Below are positions 42,907 to 55,651 of a stretch of 64,000 nucleotides of DNA, piece by piece (the first letter of the stretch is position 1; every line of letters begins with the position of its first letter). This stretch comes from Choristoneura fumiferana (lineage: Eukaryota > Arthropoda > Insecta > Lepidoptera > Tortricidae): positions 5,311,439 through 5,375,438 of the forward strand of contig NC_133498.1 in assembly GCF_025370935.1 (NCBI RefSeq). Reading direction: 5' to 3'. Position numbers and translations under genes: made by a program. The notes beneath the pieces were generated by a model, which was given only the letters and a program-made list of their open reading frames with translations, made no database searches and had not been told where the DNA came from.

Positions 42907-45900
42907 ATGGATGTGGTGTCGGACCAAAAACCCTTGCAGACCAACATTATGGATAAGGTGGCGACAACACAGGACATGGAAGAACGGTATCCCATCTTGA
43001 AAAATGAAGGTCTGGTGAAGAAGTTTCTTGATATAACCATGACAAATAATCAGAAAGGTAGATATGGTTTTTTTTGTGATTTTAAGTTATAAATGATTGA
43101 TTTATTTGCAGAAATCACATAAAAGCACTGAGCCCCCTCGGGCTCTGCTTACAAACTATAAATTGAACTAGTGGAAATTTCTCCTACATTCAGAATATGG
43201 AACAAACAATTTTAAATAGTAAATTGGGGCTGTAGTTTGTTTTTTGCCCTAGGGCCTTTGGTTACCTAGCTACGCCACTGACAATTAATGACTAATGACT
43301 AATGGGCAATTCATCATCATCATCATCCCAGCCTATATACGTCCACTGCTGGGCACAGGCCTCCTCTCGGAATGAGAGGGCTCGGCCGTAGTTCCACGCG
43401 GCCCAGTGCGGATTGGGAACTGAGGAAACCTGCACAAACCTGCGAAGAAATTCAATGGTGTGTGAAGTTCCCAATGGGCAATTAAACAAATAAAATACAT
43501 CTTTTTCTGTAAATCCTATCTTGTTGAATGGTTTCAAATTCAGTACATTATACTGGCAAAAGCCAGCCTGCAGTTTTCCATACACAGCAGCAGCAGCTTA
43601 ATATAAGCTATCTGAGCACCAAATTTCATCAAAACTCATTTTATTACTTCAGTGTGAAAGCAACAAACATTCTATACAGTAAATAACATTACGATGATTA
43701 AAAACAATTTTTAACACAGGAAGGATACGGCAACTACTAAAGGACAATCTGAAGGGCACCTCAGAGTCCTTATTACCAGATGTCATCCACGACCGAATAC
43801 AGGCAATACTGAAGTCCTCGCAGATCTTAAACGAAACAGATTTGAGGAAACTTAGGATACTTTATAACATGCTGAGAACTGCTATAAAAACTCCAGATGT
43901 GAAAAAGACAGAGGGGCCTGTTAAAAAGAAAAAGAAGAAGGCAAAGGAGAAAAAAGAGAAGGCAAATGAAAAAGAAGACAAGGGAGAAAAAGTTGACAAG
44001 GAGAATCAGGGTCAAAAAGTAAAAGGGCCTAAGAGATATGTTGTGTTCATAGGAAATTTACCACTTGGTATTGATAAGGAAAAAGTAAGGGAGTAATTTT
44101 ACTGACCTAAAATATTTTAACATGCTTGACAAGCATTGCTTGTATTTTAGTTTATGGATAGAAGAATCCTCCACAAAGTAACACACATGTCAATAAATTA
44201 TTTTGGAGATTTACTTGGCTACTTTTTGCAACATGCATGAGTTTGACATAACATTTGTGTTTTGTATAAACAAAATTTTGAGTCATTTGATCACTGAAAC
44301 GGGTTAACCCACTAAAATTAAATATACATTAACATTATATTGTTTTCTTTTAAATTTAAAAAGACCAAGTAAATTATTTTTTATTGTTATATTTCAGATA
44401 ATGCAACATTTTTCAATGCTAAGCAAACACATCAAAGATGTCCGGATACCAAAACAGGAAGAGAACAAGAAAAGTGCCATAGCTTACCTAGAGCTTGCTA
44501 ATGAACCCAGCTATGAAGTAAGTTATATAATTTTTTTCACCTTTTTACCATTCTTCAGTACTAACAAACAATGATTTAGATTGACTTAAGTTAAAATTAC
44601 AAGACCTTGTTGTAACAATTTTACTTTTGCAATGTTTCTTCTAATTTTATTTTATATTTTCTTGTTAAAGTAGTTAGTTATTTTACCTACCAAGTCTTTG
44701 GGTTGTGGCAGAACACTGGTGTTTTGCTCCTTCGAGCAATGTTAAAAATAAACACATAGCACCATTAAAATAAAAAATAACACTTATTTATTATTTGAAC
44801 AGTGCCATCTGTTGTTGTGTAGCTGTAACACGTAATGCTTGTATACGGCAAAAGATAATGCCACCGAGCACTGCACAACTAAAATATTTACCTGAAATTT
44901 CGTAAAGCCCAGTTTAAACTCGCATAAAATCGTGCAAGTAGCATTACATTGCCGTGTTTAATTGATTTAATACAACTTGCAAAATTTTTCTTGCAAATCT
45001 AAACCATGCTTAACAAGCTCAAAATCAATGTTAATCCCGATCATGTATCTAGAATCACCTGTATTCATCTATTATGTATTGCACATGCCCTAACCGGCAC
45101 TTGTCTGGTTTAAGAATAGACACAGTAGAAAAAAGGACAGTAATCCGTCTCGGCAGCGTCCTTGATATAATTACCTACGCCGGCTCGGTACAAAACTCGC
45201 GATAGGGCTGCCTACTTTACTAACTGTCACTCTTCAGTTATGTATTTGATTTGATAATGTCACATGAAATTTTAAGTAGGGAAAGGATTAGGAGAGATTT
45301 AAAGACGGACTAAGTAGTGTTTAACAAAAATGCATATTACGTTATTTTAATAAACCACAAAACGTATTACGTTTTAAACGCTTTTATTTGGCTTCATCAC
45401 TACGTATATTTGTTACCTACAAATTAGCTACGGAGAAGTATTTGCGCCTCTTCTGAGATGTGCGAAAAGCTTTATTGTTGAATTTAAGAGTATAAAAAAA
45501 TTCGCATTCTGACAAATAACTTCAATAAATAAGTTTTTATTATATTATATTAGATCCGTACACCGAACAATACTGTTTATATCGTTGGGACATATTGAGG
45601 TACGTAAAAAATGCGCGTGAGTCCGTACGTAACCGCGGATGGTTGCCGAGGTATGCTGAGAATTCGTGGCGCGTAGGTATAACTCGCGTGCCGGCCGTTT
45701 GAATGAAGACGGTGTACTACTCCTTTTTTTCTACTGTGGTATAGAGTTAAACCCATGAGGTATGATTATGAAGAACACTGAACTAATAATATTAACTAAT
45801 TATTTCTACAGATGGCTTTATCGAAACATCATTCGATGTTGCAAAACAAACGGATCAACGTTTTATACACTACGCAGCAGAAAACTAAAGTCAGCAAAAC

Positions 45901-46059
45901 TGAAGCCAAGGTGAGAATAAAATTACACATGGTGGAAATTTTAACGACACTTAGAAGGAAAGTGGTGGAATTTTACTAAAAAAACATTTAAATATTATTA
46001 AAAATAAAGAAAACTGCATTTAAACATCTTGCCACATCAACCTCACACACACACACACA

Positions 46060-46154
<95 letters not shown>

Positions 46155-46819
46155 CACTCATCACACTTTTGGGCCAATCAACTTTTTTACCGACACTAAT
46201 CTGTCCGCGACATTTTTCAAACAATTGCAGATTTTTAATATATGGTGTACATGAATACATGCCATCCTACGTAAGTTCAACCTATTAAACCGTGAAATAT
46301 CTTGTTGGAAGTACGATTTTTTGGTAACGCAGGAGACGCCCAAAGTGTCGGTAAAATAGTTGATTGGCCCTTTTATGGCGTATATCGATAGGGCTAATCA
46401 TAAGGACAGACACGTTAAATAAAGGGATTTTGGTTTAAAAAGTCTAAATTTAAGGCTATTTTTGTTTTAAATATATTTTTTATAAATGTTAACACCTAAA
46501 CATAAATAAACTAGTTTTCTAGGAACAAATGTGCGTCATGTGGTGGCGCCATTTTTTGCCGAGAAGATGAGTTAGATTAGTAACAGTACTGGATAATAGA
46601 TGGCATTGCTTTACACTTGGTGGTAGAAATTAACGCGAAATACAGTGCTACTATTAAACATAAACTGTACCTATTTGTTTGCAGGGAAAATCGGCCAAGT
46701 TAATCGCTATGCAGAAATCTGGTAAACTTATTGGCAGCATACCTATTAATAGGAAACGCAGCGCCAGAAGGAAAAAGATGAAAGCTGCTCAGAAGAAATT
46801 AGCTCAAGAGTCTTCTTAG
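42907..46819 (+). CDS. Single-RRM basic protein, probably nucleolar/nuclear RNA-binding
   Basis: Coding exons: 42907-43057, 43720-44084, 44398-44517, 45812-45910 and 46685-46819 (TAG). All are GT-AG and in phase, giving 289 aa. Residues 1-110 are a mixed helical region (ERYPILKNEGLVKKFL). Residues 110-160 are a very Lys/Glu-rich stretch (KKKKKKAKEKKEKANEK). One RNA-recognition motif follows at about 160-250, with RNP2-like VVFIGNLP and a weak RNP1 (SAIAYLEL). The C-terminus is basic (KRSARRKKMKAAQKK), fitting a nuclear or nucleolar localisation. The layout resembles RBM34-like proteins but has a single RRM; I do not assign an orthologue. The ATG at 42907 is the first in the exon after the 5' UTR intron. 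Confidence 0.88.
43308..43480 (+). repeat. Lepidopteran repeat (CAGCCTATATACGTCC family), copy 1
   Basis: (ATC)n then CCCAGCCTATATACGTCCAC, CACAGGCCTCCTCTCGGAAT and CCCAGTGCGGATTGGGAAC. It lies in the first coding intron of the RRM gene. A second copy lies at 52606-52750. Confidence 0.75.
44908..45010. repeat. Small palindromic repeat (CGTGCAAGT...TTGCAAG family)
   Basis: CCCAGTTTAAACTCGCATAA, AATCGTGCAAGTAGCATTAC and TTTTTCTTGCAAATCTAAAC match in order the ends of the element at 54702-54985. In an intron of the RRM gene. Confidence 0.6.
46044..46152. repeat. (CA)n/(GCAC)n microsatellite
   Basis: About 108 bases of CA repeats with an inner GCAC block. The minus-strand frame of alternating Val-Cys here is an artefact of the repeat. 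Confidence 0.95.
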
Positions 46820-46998
46820 AATAGACCAGATTCTCAATTTGGGGGTCCGTGCATTAGAAATAATGCCTTATCGATAGAAGAAATTTACGTAATTTTCGTT
46901 CATCTGTGCACCAGTCCATCAGTTAGATTATTATAAAATATTGGACATGTGTATTTTTTCTTTTTTAAATTAAACAAAACAATAATTAGTTAAAGCTC

Positions 46999-47140
46999 CG
47001 CGTGACGTCAACGTCATAAATAAGTGATCACTTTTGTGCCTTGTCGCTTTCAGTCGGTACCCAATTTCGTATGGCTTTTTAAACATGACGTTAAAATGAC
47101 AATAGTGATCACTTATTTATGACGTTGATTGTACACTATT
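46999..47140. mobile_element. Palindromic MITE (ATAAGTGATCACTT family), copy 1
   Basis: Inverted ends: AACGTCATAAATAAGTGATC and GATCACTTATTTATGACGTT. The inside contains CTTGTCGCTTTCAGTCG and CCATACGAAAT on the opposite strand, as in the copy at 55652-55793. Confidence 0.75.
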
Positions 47141-47647
47141 AAGCGTTATAAAATAAATTTGTATAAAAATATGTTGTTTTATTTATTTTTACGTACGTTT
47201 TCCTTGTGTGTGCCGTAATGTTGTAAACAATTAACCTTTTCCCCGCCAACGACTAATATATACGTCCATAACTTTAATGCAAAAGCAACCGTCGTTAAAT
47301 TGAGTTGAGGTTCAATTTCAGACATTGCGATGTTGAAGCCTGGCGTATGGGTGATGTCTTGTATTTGACGTGGCGGCGAAAAGGTTAACCGTTATTGCTT
47401 AGAGACTGGTCCTAGTTTCCTAGGATAGCGGTGCCGTCATAATAATATAGGGACCGTACAAGAGAGTGAAGAACCATGTCTGTGCAAGAAACGGTTTATA
47501 AATTCGGATTTCAATCTGAATACGACGGCACTCGAAGTGTAGATCAATTATAACCCTATGGAATTTTATTATTTAGTGACAAATGAAAAATACGGCTGTA
47601 CAATGGGTAGCTAATGAGGGCTAAAAGACAGGCGAAGTATCGCTAGA
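47141..47647. other. 3' flank of the RRM gene, nothing recognised
   Basis: AATAAA at 47152-47157 could end the RRM transcript if the MITE is part of its 3' UTR. No other gene signal. Confidence 0.3.
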
Positions 47648-48041
47648 TAGCGTTAGGGTGCCCCCACATGCAGTCGCTAGTCGCTCGTTTGCAGGCGATA
47701 CATTTGGTCATGTGACCCAATTTTGAAGGTGATATTGAATTTCCCGCGACTCAAAAAAGTAGCGTCAAGTCGCCGCGTCGAACAGCAGCGACGGGCTTCT
47801 TGCAGGAGTGGTCTTGTCTTGGAAGCTGATTTCATAATCTCATTTAGTAGCAGTCGTGGCAGTGGTACAAATAAAAGAAATTGGAGTGAATGAAAAAAAT
47901 AAACAACGGTGTTTTTGCCGAAATTGGAGAGGTTTTTTTTCCAGCGATAAAGCTCAACATATTCAGCTTTATCGCTTAATGTCACGTGACCAGATTTGAC
48001 GTTGGAAACGAGAGTCGAGCGACTGCATGTGGCCCCACCTT
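47648..48041. mobile_element. Non-autonomous DNA transposon with terminal inverted repeats, 394 bp
   Basis: Ends GTGCCCCCACATGCAGTCGC and, inverted, GCGACTGCATGTGGCCCCAC; inner inverted GGTCATGTGACC/GGTCACGTGACATT. The 102-codon frame on the minus strand is not recognised as a transposase. Confidence 0.7.
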
Positions 48042-48093
48042 TAGTATCGTGAGGTTTTTAGGACCGGAAGACCAGCGCTAGCTCCTGAGCCGG

Positions 48094-48227
48094 CATTATG
48101 CTGAGGTGGGTCCGTTTCGTGAATGGTAACTGCTTTCCTTGTCTGTGTTATTTATTTATGTAATCGTTCAAGTTTCTTTGTTACTTTTCCGAATAAATGT
48201 ATTTTCTTTTCTTTTCTTTCTTTCTTT
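48094..48227 (+). repeat. Short retroelement with (TTTC)n tail, copy 1
   Basis: CATTATGCTGAGGTGGGTCC ... AATAAATGTATTTTCTTTTC. The same start and tail occur at 54162-54265. Confidence 0.6.
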
Positions 48228-48228
48228 A

Positions 48229-48420
48229 GGGTTCCGGAGCCAAAATGGCAAAAACGGAACCCTTATAGTTTCGCCATGTCTGTCTGTCCGTCCGTCCGCG
48301 GCTTTGCTCAAGGATATATATGTGACCTATGCCGACAAAATCCGTCGGTGTTATCCGGGCCAGGAAAGAGTGTCACCCAAAATATTCGTATATATTTGTT
48401 TATTAACTACATAGAAATTT
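48229..48420 (+). repeat. Fragment of the GGGTTCCG...CGGAACCC repeat
   Basis: GGGTTCCGGAGCCAAAATGG, CGGAACCCTTATAGTTTCGC, (GTCC)n and CGCGGCTTTGCTCA are the inverted end of the 12238-12862 repeat. Confidence 0.7.
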
Positions 48421-48525
48421 GAGTTTTTTAACTTCCTTGATGTAAGAGATGAATCTGTGGCACAGGGCTGTGTTAAATAAAATACCCGCAATGAAAATAC
48501 ACAAACATTTAATTACAATTTAGAT

Positions 48526-50917
48526 CTACACCATTTCGATCATGTGCGCGAGCGACCAGTCGTGCTTCAAGTCAGTGGGCTCGTCGATGGTGACCCCGGC
48601 GGCGGTGACCACCCCGAGCTGGTAGCGCCAGAAAGAGCGCGCGTCGCGGTAGAACAACACCTCCATGCATTTGCGGACCAGAGCTCTGTGAAATAAAAAT
48701 AAAATTTAAAAGGCGGATATTTATTTTATTCAGACTAGATGTCCTTAGTAATGAACCTCTTCTTCTAAGCTAAGCTCCGAGGTTGTGAGGTTACCCCTCG
48801 TGTGCTGTGATCTGTGTGCCACGATTCAGCTCCTTTGGCTGTAGAATTTTCAACCTAATTTTGAAAGTTCAGCAAAATAATTAGGTTATACAAATTTAGA
48901 CAAGCTCATAGCAATATTAGGGCTAATGAAAATTACATTCAATGTTGGTAGGTGTAACAAAATTAGCACTAACATTATTAGATCAAGTGGGGGGGGGGAA
49001 CCCGTGTCCTACATGTGTCACCCAAAACTTGTACTTACTTAGCAGACTCCTGGTCGAGTGGTCCCTTGTCCGCCGCGTCACGCAGCAGTGGCGTTGCCAT
49101 GTAAGCTCCGAGACCGGTTGCGATGGCAGCATCTTCGTAGGCTGTGCCCAGTTTGTCTACTGTGCCCAAGAATGGTTCACCATCCTTTTGGCACAAAACA
49201 AACGACAATGTATGATACAGGTTGTAGGAAACATAATTCATATCTAGTCATTCCAATATACGCATGATGTTACTGGACCTTTAAAAACGGGGTAATTTTA
49301 TTGAAGTTCCATGCCAATAACTTTTTTTCTTTTAATCTTTTTTATAGCCGTGGGTTCATGGTGGATGCAGGCCGCTGCCAACCGAAGCAACTGGAGGTCT
49401 GTGGGGGGGGGCCTATGTCCAACAGTGGTTGTCCTACGGCTGAGATGATGATGATGATGAACTTTTAATCCTGAATGTATGTTTATATGCTTAACTAATT
49501 GTGATGAAAATTGATAAGAAGATATTTTGAGACTGAGAATGAATAGTTTACGAGGGTGTGTAAAACACTTTAATTTTTAAAACATAGGTACTGACTTTGG
49601 TCACAAAACGCATAATTAATTTTATAAATGAAGTTCTAGTATGATCAATACAACTTGCTCCAACTCATCATGCAAAGAAAAATCCACCACCACTCTAGCA
49701 ATAAAGGCAACTACTCGAAAATTATACCTCGGCTTAAGAATCTCCAGACATGGTTCAACCTTAGCACAAGAGCCCTGTTCTGAGCTGCTGGTCAAAGATA
49801 AGGATAGCACTAAAGATAGCTGACATTGGGTAGAAGATGGCAACTCAAGAAGAAGTTAGTTACTGACCTGGATTCCAGCGACAATGTAATTGCTCCACAA
49901 GGGGTCCATTTTGCTGCGCTTGTTGTACAGGACGCGAGTGAGCCAGCAGTGCAGTGACCTGGGCTTCAGCTGCAGCCCGTCACCGATGCACTGCTCATCA
50001 ATGCTGTAAGCAAAATCAGCAATACATTCAAGTCAGTTTCTGTGGGTCTGGAACTTGTTAGGCAGGTTGCAGTATTTAACTTCAAAATAAACAACACTCA
50101 CACTCACTCACACACACACACACAATATCTGATAGAATCTCTGTCTGTCTGTCTGTTACCTCTTCACAATTAACTGATTTAGATGAAAATTGGTATAGAG
50201 ATAGTTTGAGAATACAAAGAAGTCCTTCTTACAGGATATAGGATAATTTTATCCCAGAAAAATAGGAATAATCAAATTCTTCCCATACAGAAAGACTTAC
50301 ATTTTCTGATCAATAATACTCTTCAAGTACTGATAATCAGCGTAGTCTCCTCCATTGCCGAGGAGTATCAGATCGTTGACCTTGGTGACGCGCGGGCAGT
50401 CCCGGAAGCGAGCGAGGGAGCCGTAAGAGCCCAGCATGTCGGCGGCGATGACGCAGCCCTTGTCGAACTTGACGCCGATTACTGTTGTTGTTGTGGTGAT
50501 TGGAGACGCAGAGCTGAGGAAAAATAAAATCAAATCGAAATAAGTTAAAGTAATCATTGACAGCTACTTTTTTTTAAATCTTATATTTAACGAGGCGTAC
50601 ACTTAGGTGACTTTTAAAGTTACTTATGTTGTGATTATATATACTAATAGAAACAAAAGACTTAATGTTATGTCAATTATTTACTGTATACTTAAGGCAA
50701 CAGCTTATAGTTTCACAAGACCATCGTATACGGTTTCAAAACTTAACAAACATAGTTCGTTAATTACTTAAGTTACTCACTGAGCTTTGAATTCTTGGAC
50801 GGTGTGGGATCCCGGTCCAAAACTGGCCGAATTACCAGGGAAGTTGTAGAAGGCGCCCGGCGCAGGTCCATTCTGCCAGAAGGGCGCTGGATTCATCATA
50901 TCGCCCATAAAAGCCAT
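48526..50917 (-). CDS. PSMB4: Proteasome subunit beta type-4 (beta-7)
   Basis: Exons on the minus strand: 50917-50781, 50513-50301, 50003-49868, 49184-49039 and 48685-48526 (TAG). Phases close exactly, giving 263 aa, close to the family's usual length. Opens MAFMGDMMNPAPFWQNGPAP, a propeptide. The core begins SPITTTTTVIGVKFDKGC, followed by VIAADMLGSYGSLARF, ILLGNGGDYADYQYL, VLYNKRSKMDPLWSN, FLGTVDKLGTAYED and, at the end, ALVRKCMEVLFYRDARS. This subunit is a non-catalytic member of the 20S core beta ring, needed for half-proteasome dimerisation; that is family knowledge. The acceptor of exon 4 (CCAAAAG|GAT) is weak in pyrimidines, but the junction reproduces the conserved IVAGIQDGEPFLG. Head-to-head with RpL23, 632 bases between start codons. 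Confidence 0.97.
49350..49462 (+). repeat. RTE-type LINE 3' end with (GAT)n tail
   Basis: GTGGATGCAGGCCGCTGCCA, GAAGCAACTGGAGGTCTGTG, CCTATGTCCAACAGTGG and a (GATGAT)n tail. I know this as the 3' end of a common lepidopteran RTE LINE. In a PSMB4 intron, opposite strand. Confidence 0.7.
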
Positions 50918-51549
50918 TGTGAAAATACACTAAAATACTAATTTATAACGTTGAATTGAAATCTTGCAAAACGCTGGATAATGACAATCGGCTACGAAAC
51001 GAAAATGAAATGACAGCAGCGAATGACAAACAATTTTTGAGCACGCTCCATTTCAGGGATTGTCTTCCAATTATATTTTATAAAGTAAACTGTTTATATC
51101 TATGTGTAATAAATCAAAAATATATTTTCTCAGAAATTTTTCACTATATCAAAACGAAATAAGTGTAGCGTGTGATTTTTAATACTTAATTTTCAATATG
51201 ACCTTAATGAAACCTAAATTATTTTGTGAGTGGAACAGAACGTTACATTTTCGTTTAGAAATCTTTTACGAAAATAATACAATGTTGTAATTATAATTTC
51301 ATGCCAATTTCAAAAGCGTTATTTCTTGAGTTTCCTTATTATTCTTACAGAAACAGACAAACATCTTTCAATGCGTAATAGAAATCTTGTTCCAATAACA
51401 TCAACTTACTTTTCTATAGCTTGTGACTATCTTCATGCTGCTGGTGCTATTATGATCTCCAAAATTCGATTTCTAAACGGATCTTTATCCGGAATGCGCT
51501 GCTAAGCTCACGTCCTTTTGAATTCCTCTTCAAAAATTGACACAACAAA
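50918..51549. promoter_or_regulatory. Shared divergent promoter region of PSMB4 and RpL23
   Basis: 632 bases separate the two ATGs with no repeat recognised. Upstream of RpL23, CACGTCCTTTTGAATTCCTC holds pyrimidine runs of the TOP type (CCTTTT, CCTCTTC) expected at ribosomal-protein transcription starts. Exact starts are inferred, not shown. Confidence 0.5.
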
Positions 51550-54500
51550 ATGTCTAAGAGAGGTTCGTGAAATTATGAAATATCCATTTAAATCATGTCA
51601 ATAAGTGTTGGAATTTACGGTTAAATACGCAGATGTTGTGTCTAGTGTTACACCCGTTGTGAAATCATGTATATTTCCGTAATTCTGCTTCTTCGTGAGT
51701 GTTTTGGTGAAACATAGAAAAATATAATAAGTTATGATTTCTCTTGATTTAAGGACGTGGTGGTTCCGCGGGAGCGAAGTTCCGTATCTCGCTGGGTCTC
51801 CCAGTGGGTGCCGTGATCAATTGCGCCGATAACACAGGTAAAACATTATTTTGATCGCACAACAACTCTAACCTCAAAACATAGCACGTTCGGGACTGAA
51901 AACTGATGATGATTCTTTTCTAGAATTACACACAGTGTATTGAATTATGATGATTTCTTCCTTGGCTGTGTCTGAAGTTATTCAGTACCTTTAACGTGAT
52001 TAACAAAAGTTTTTAAGATTAAGATGATTTACGAACGAGTAGTTCATTGACTACCTTATAATATATTATTCTCAAGTCTTAGTGTTCCCCAGGAAGCTCT
52101 CTCTCACTAATAGTTATATATAGGCAATACTAGAATAATTTCAAGTTGTTAATTGAAATGAAAGTTAAATCTTTATACCAAACTTAAGTCATGACAACCT
52201 TTGTTTGAGGTTACTATTTAGAAATTCAACTACTAATAGCACGCCTTAAAAAAATCTTGAACTTAGTATTTTTTCTAATTTTTGTCATACTGAAATAGTC
52301 CTTTGAATAGGTGATTGTGTCAGTCTTAAACTCATTGTTACAAAATGAAAAATAAATCCATGAGGTCACATAGCTTGGCTTAGACTAAAAAGTTAGATTA
52401 ATTTGAGAGAATCATGCCGCATGTTCTGAGAGATAATAACCAATTCCTTTCTTTTTATATTTCAGGTGCCAAGAACCTGTATGTGATTGCTGTTCAGGGC
52501 ATCAAAGGTCGCCTGAACAGGCTGCCGGCGGCTGGTTCTGGTGACATGATCGTAGCCACTGTCAAGAAAGGCAAACCTGAACTAAGAAAAAAGGTAAGAT
52601 ACCCATACATCCCATCCCAGCCTATATACGTCCCACTGCAGGGCACAGGCCTCCTCTCGGAATGAGAGGGCTTGGGCAGTAGTTCCCACGCGGGCCCAGT
52701 GCGGATTTTGAACTTCACACACACCGTTGAATTGCTTTGCAGGTTTTTTGGCCTTGTAAGTTCTGACACTTTACAACAATAGTGCTTAAAGTGGCGGCCA
52801 GATAGGCAAGTGGCTTAATCCCCAGTTGTGTATGCCAATATCCACTGCTAAACGGACTTGCGATGATGATTCGCCAAAGGTTTCGCTAATTTATTGTCTG
52901 AACTGTTATGAACAGGGTGATGATATGCCTTGGCTGACTGAGCAATTTCGAGACAACATTTATCCTTGTAAAACCATAAATTCTGTGCAATAAGAGATAC
53001 TACCAGTGGCTATTTTTCTGCATTTCCTTGGCTTAGAGAGTATCTGATATTTTCATGTCATCCAGTTTTTTAGTTACTGACACAGATTATTTAATTTTGA
53101 ATTGTATGACTAGGAATTAGGTCTATCTATACTCCGTTTCATTTAAGGTTTGAATTAACAGTCAAATTGTAATACATGTTTCTCGATATTTGGAACACAA
53201 ATGGACTACAAATACATACATGTACATTTATTAGCATTATTTATTATGTTTTTATTACAGAAGTTCACACAATTTTAAACAGTTCCATTGTTTCATTAAA
53301 AAAGTGTGCAAATTTTACTGTTAAGTTTCAAATGTTAAAATAAAAGGAGTATATAGCATATTAAAATATTCAGAATTGCTTGTTTTTTTCTAAAATATAA
53401 ATATGCAGAAGTCTTGATATGCTAAATAGTAGCTTGTATTACCTTAGTATTAATTACATTTATTTATTTATTAGAATGGTTACACACTACATTCAAATCT
53501 ATGGTATTTGAAAATATGGTCCGGAGTAGAGTTAAAAAATGATAGTCCGATATTGTCACAGCCTAGATTAGATTCATCATTCATCATAGCAGAAGCGGTA
53601 TTTTCATGGCATTTGTTGGCATTCTTTTACTGTAAAATAAGTAGTTTAAGACCAGAAAATATGAATTTATAGAGACATTAATAATAATAGCAATAATCTT
53701 GAAAACTTGGAACACTCTGGAACTCACTCTCTTGGAATAACTTGTTAACATTACAACAGAAGAATTAATTGAAAAAAACTGAACTGAAATTATTAAATTA
53801 GAAATTGTGATCCGTTCATTGTTCATTGCATATGTCTATTGAAAGTGATCGCTCTTTAACTTAAGGCCACCTATCGTTTACCTCTACTTTTAATTTTCTT
53901 TTTAGTACCTATGTTGTGTATCAATATTTTATGTATGTATATTGGATATCAGTAAGTGAGAAGTTACTATGACAGGTCAAAAAATACCATGAAAATTCCG
54001 CTCTGATCATAAGTATAATTTTACTCCGCACCCTACACCCTTTCAGCCTTTTCATTTATTTATTTGCAACTATAGAAATTTGTTATATACCTCAAAGCAC
54101 TTACACTGCGAGCAGAGTGAATTCTGTAAGGAAGCAATGCATAATCCATACGGCTTACCGTGGCATTATGCTGAGTGGGGACCTGTTTAGCGTCATGTAT
54201 GTCTTGTATTTGTTCTATGTCTGTTTTTATGGTGTTAAATAAATGTATTTTCTTTCTTTCTTTCATAAAGTATGTCCCACCGATTCCAAGTATTTGTAGC
54301 ACCCCCAGTCACGCGTATTACTATGCAATTATTTTGTGCATGAATCTCAAAATGCCTGACCCATGTCCTCCCTGCTTTCCACCAGAGATGTGCAAGGATG
54401 CGTTGCTAGGAATGTTAGCTCTAGAAGCGAGGTAAGAGTTGTGCTGTGCAACCCACACAGTGCGAGAATAGGTAAATGAAGCGATTCTATTGGTTCATAA

Positions 54501-55330
54501 CACATTCCTTGCACATCTCTTGTGGAAATGCAGCAATAACAGAGCTGACTTTCCTTGCTGTGTAAACTGTACTGAACTACTCATGATAAGATTTCCAGCA
54601 TTACATTCATCAAACAATTTTTTTTTGGTCTTTTTAATAAATTAATATTCCTACAGGCTTTTATTTAAGTCACCTTGTTAAGCTTGTGGTCTTAAGACCA
54701 GTTTAAACTTGCAAGAAAATCTAGTTATTTAATTAAATTAATTGTTTGTACCCCGAATCAGGAATCAGGTTTCCACGTGACAGGCTTAGCCTAGTGTGGA
54801 ACCAACGGAAACCCTTCTTGTAATTTGTTTTTGCTTTTAATAAACCATTTTGATTTTGATTTTTTTTTGAATCGTGCAAGTTGCATTACATTGCAAGGCC
54901 GTAAAGCTAACGAGTTCGTAGTAGTTAATCGAGCGCCGCAATGTAATGTAACTTGCACGATTTTTCTTGCAAGTCTCATCTGGGCTTTAGTACAATCTAG
55001 GAGGTCCAACTTGAAAAACTTGCAGTGGTACTTAGTTGAAATTCAGTTTTCAATACATAAATAAATAGGTTGAATTACGATGTGAGTAGTCAGAAAAAAA
55101 TATACTGATCTTAATGAAACTTTTTGTCACAGGTAATGCCAGCAGTGGTTATTCGGCAGCGGAAACCGTTCAGAAGGCGTGACGGGGTGTTTATATACTT
55201 CGAAGATAATGCAGGCGTTATAGTGAACAACAAGGGGGAGATGAAGGGTTCCGCCATCACCGGCCCCGTCGCGAAGGAGTGTGCTGATCTCTGGCCCCGT
55301 ATCGCATCAAACGCCAGTTCAATCGCTTGA
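51550..55330 (+). CDS. RpL23: Large ribosomal subunit protein uL14 (RpL23)
   Basis: Exons 51550-51562 (MSKRG), 51754-51837, 52466-52593 and 55133-55330 (TGA). Phases close to give exactly 140 aa, the usual eukaryotic length. Diagnostic sequence: GAKFRISLGLPVGAVINCAD, KNLYVIAVQGIKGRLNRLPA, GDMIVATVKKGKPELRKK and VFIYFEDNAGVIVNNKGEMK, ending WPRIASNASSIA. It is a core protein of the 60S subunit at the subunit interface. The tiny 13-base first coding exon is typical of ribosomal-protein genes. The last intron is 2.5 kb and holds several repeats, one starting about 12 bases after the exon 3 donor. Confidence 0.98.
52606..52750 (+). repeat. Lepidopteran repeat (CAGCCTATATACGTCC family), copy 2
   Basis: CCCAGCCTATATACGTCCCA, CACAGGCCTCCTCTCGGAAT, GCCCAGTGCGGATTTTGAAC and CACACACACCGTTGAATTGC. 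It starts about 12 bases after the 5' splice site of RpL23 exon 3. Confidence 0.75.
54162..54265 (+). repeat. Short retroelement with (TTTC)n tail, copy 2
   Basis: GGCATTATGCTGAGTGGGGA ... AATAAATGTATTTTCTTTC. Same start and tail as 48094-48227. In the last intron of RpL23. Confidence 0.6.
54702..54985. mobile_element. Palindromic repeat (CGTGCAAGTTGCATTACATT family)
   Basis: AATCGTGCAAGTTGCATTAC at about 54870 is inverted as AATGTAACTTGCACGATTTT at about 54950. The outer GTTTAAACTTGCAAG pairs with CTTGCAAGTCTCATCTGGGC. A retroelement tail sits in the left part. In the last RpL23 intron. Confidence 0.6.
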
Positions 55331-55651
55331 AGCTTAATATATGGTTAAGAAAATACTGTGGTTTCTTTATTGTATGAGCCCGTTCCCACTTGTCGGGATG
55401 TCTGTCATTTCTATAGAAAATCGTGTCAGGCGAGTGTGAATAGCGTCATAAAGGGCCCGACATCCGACAAGTGGGTACCAGCTCTAAAATTATCCCTTTT
55501 GCTTCCGTTTGAAAGAGGAAACTGTCCTAATTGACAGGGTTAGTGCACAGACATTGTTATTTTCCAATCGTTCCTTTTGGGAAACAGCGCCAGCGCTATC
55601 TGTTTGATGGCAAAAAAGTAAATTAACCGATAGTAGTCTATAGTACTAATG

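Noticed and set aside
45988..46260. Minus-strand frame of Val-Cys repeats
   Set aside because: It is the translation of a (CA)n microsatellite.
47677..47985. 102-codon frame as a transposase
   Set aside because: It lies inside a 394-bp TIR element and shows no DDE motif or other known domain.
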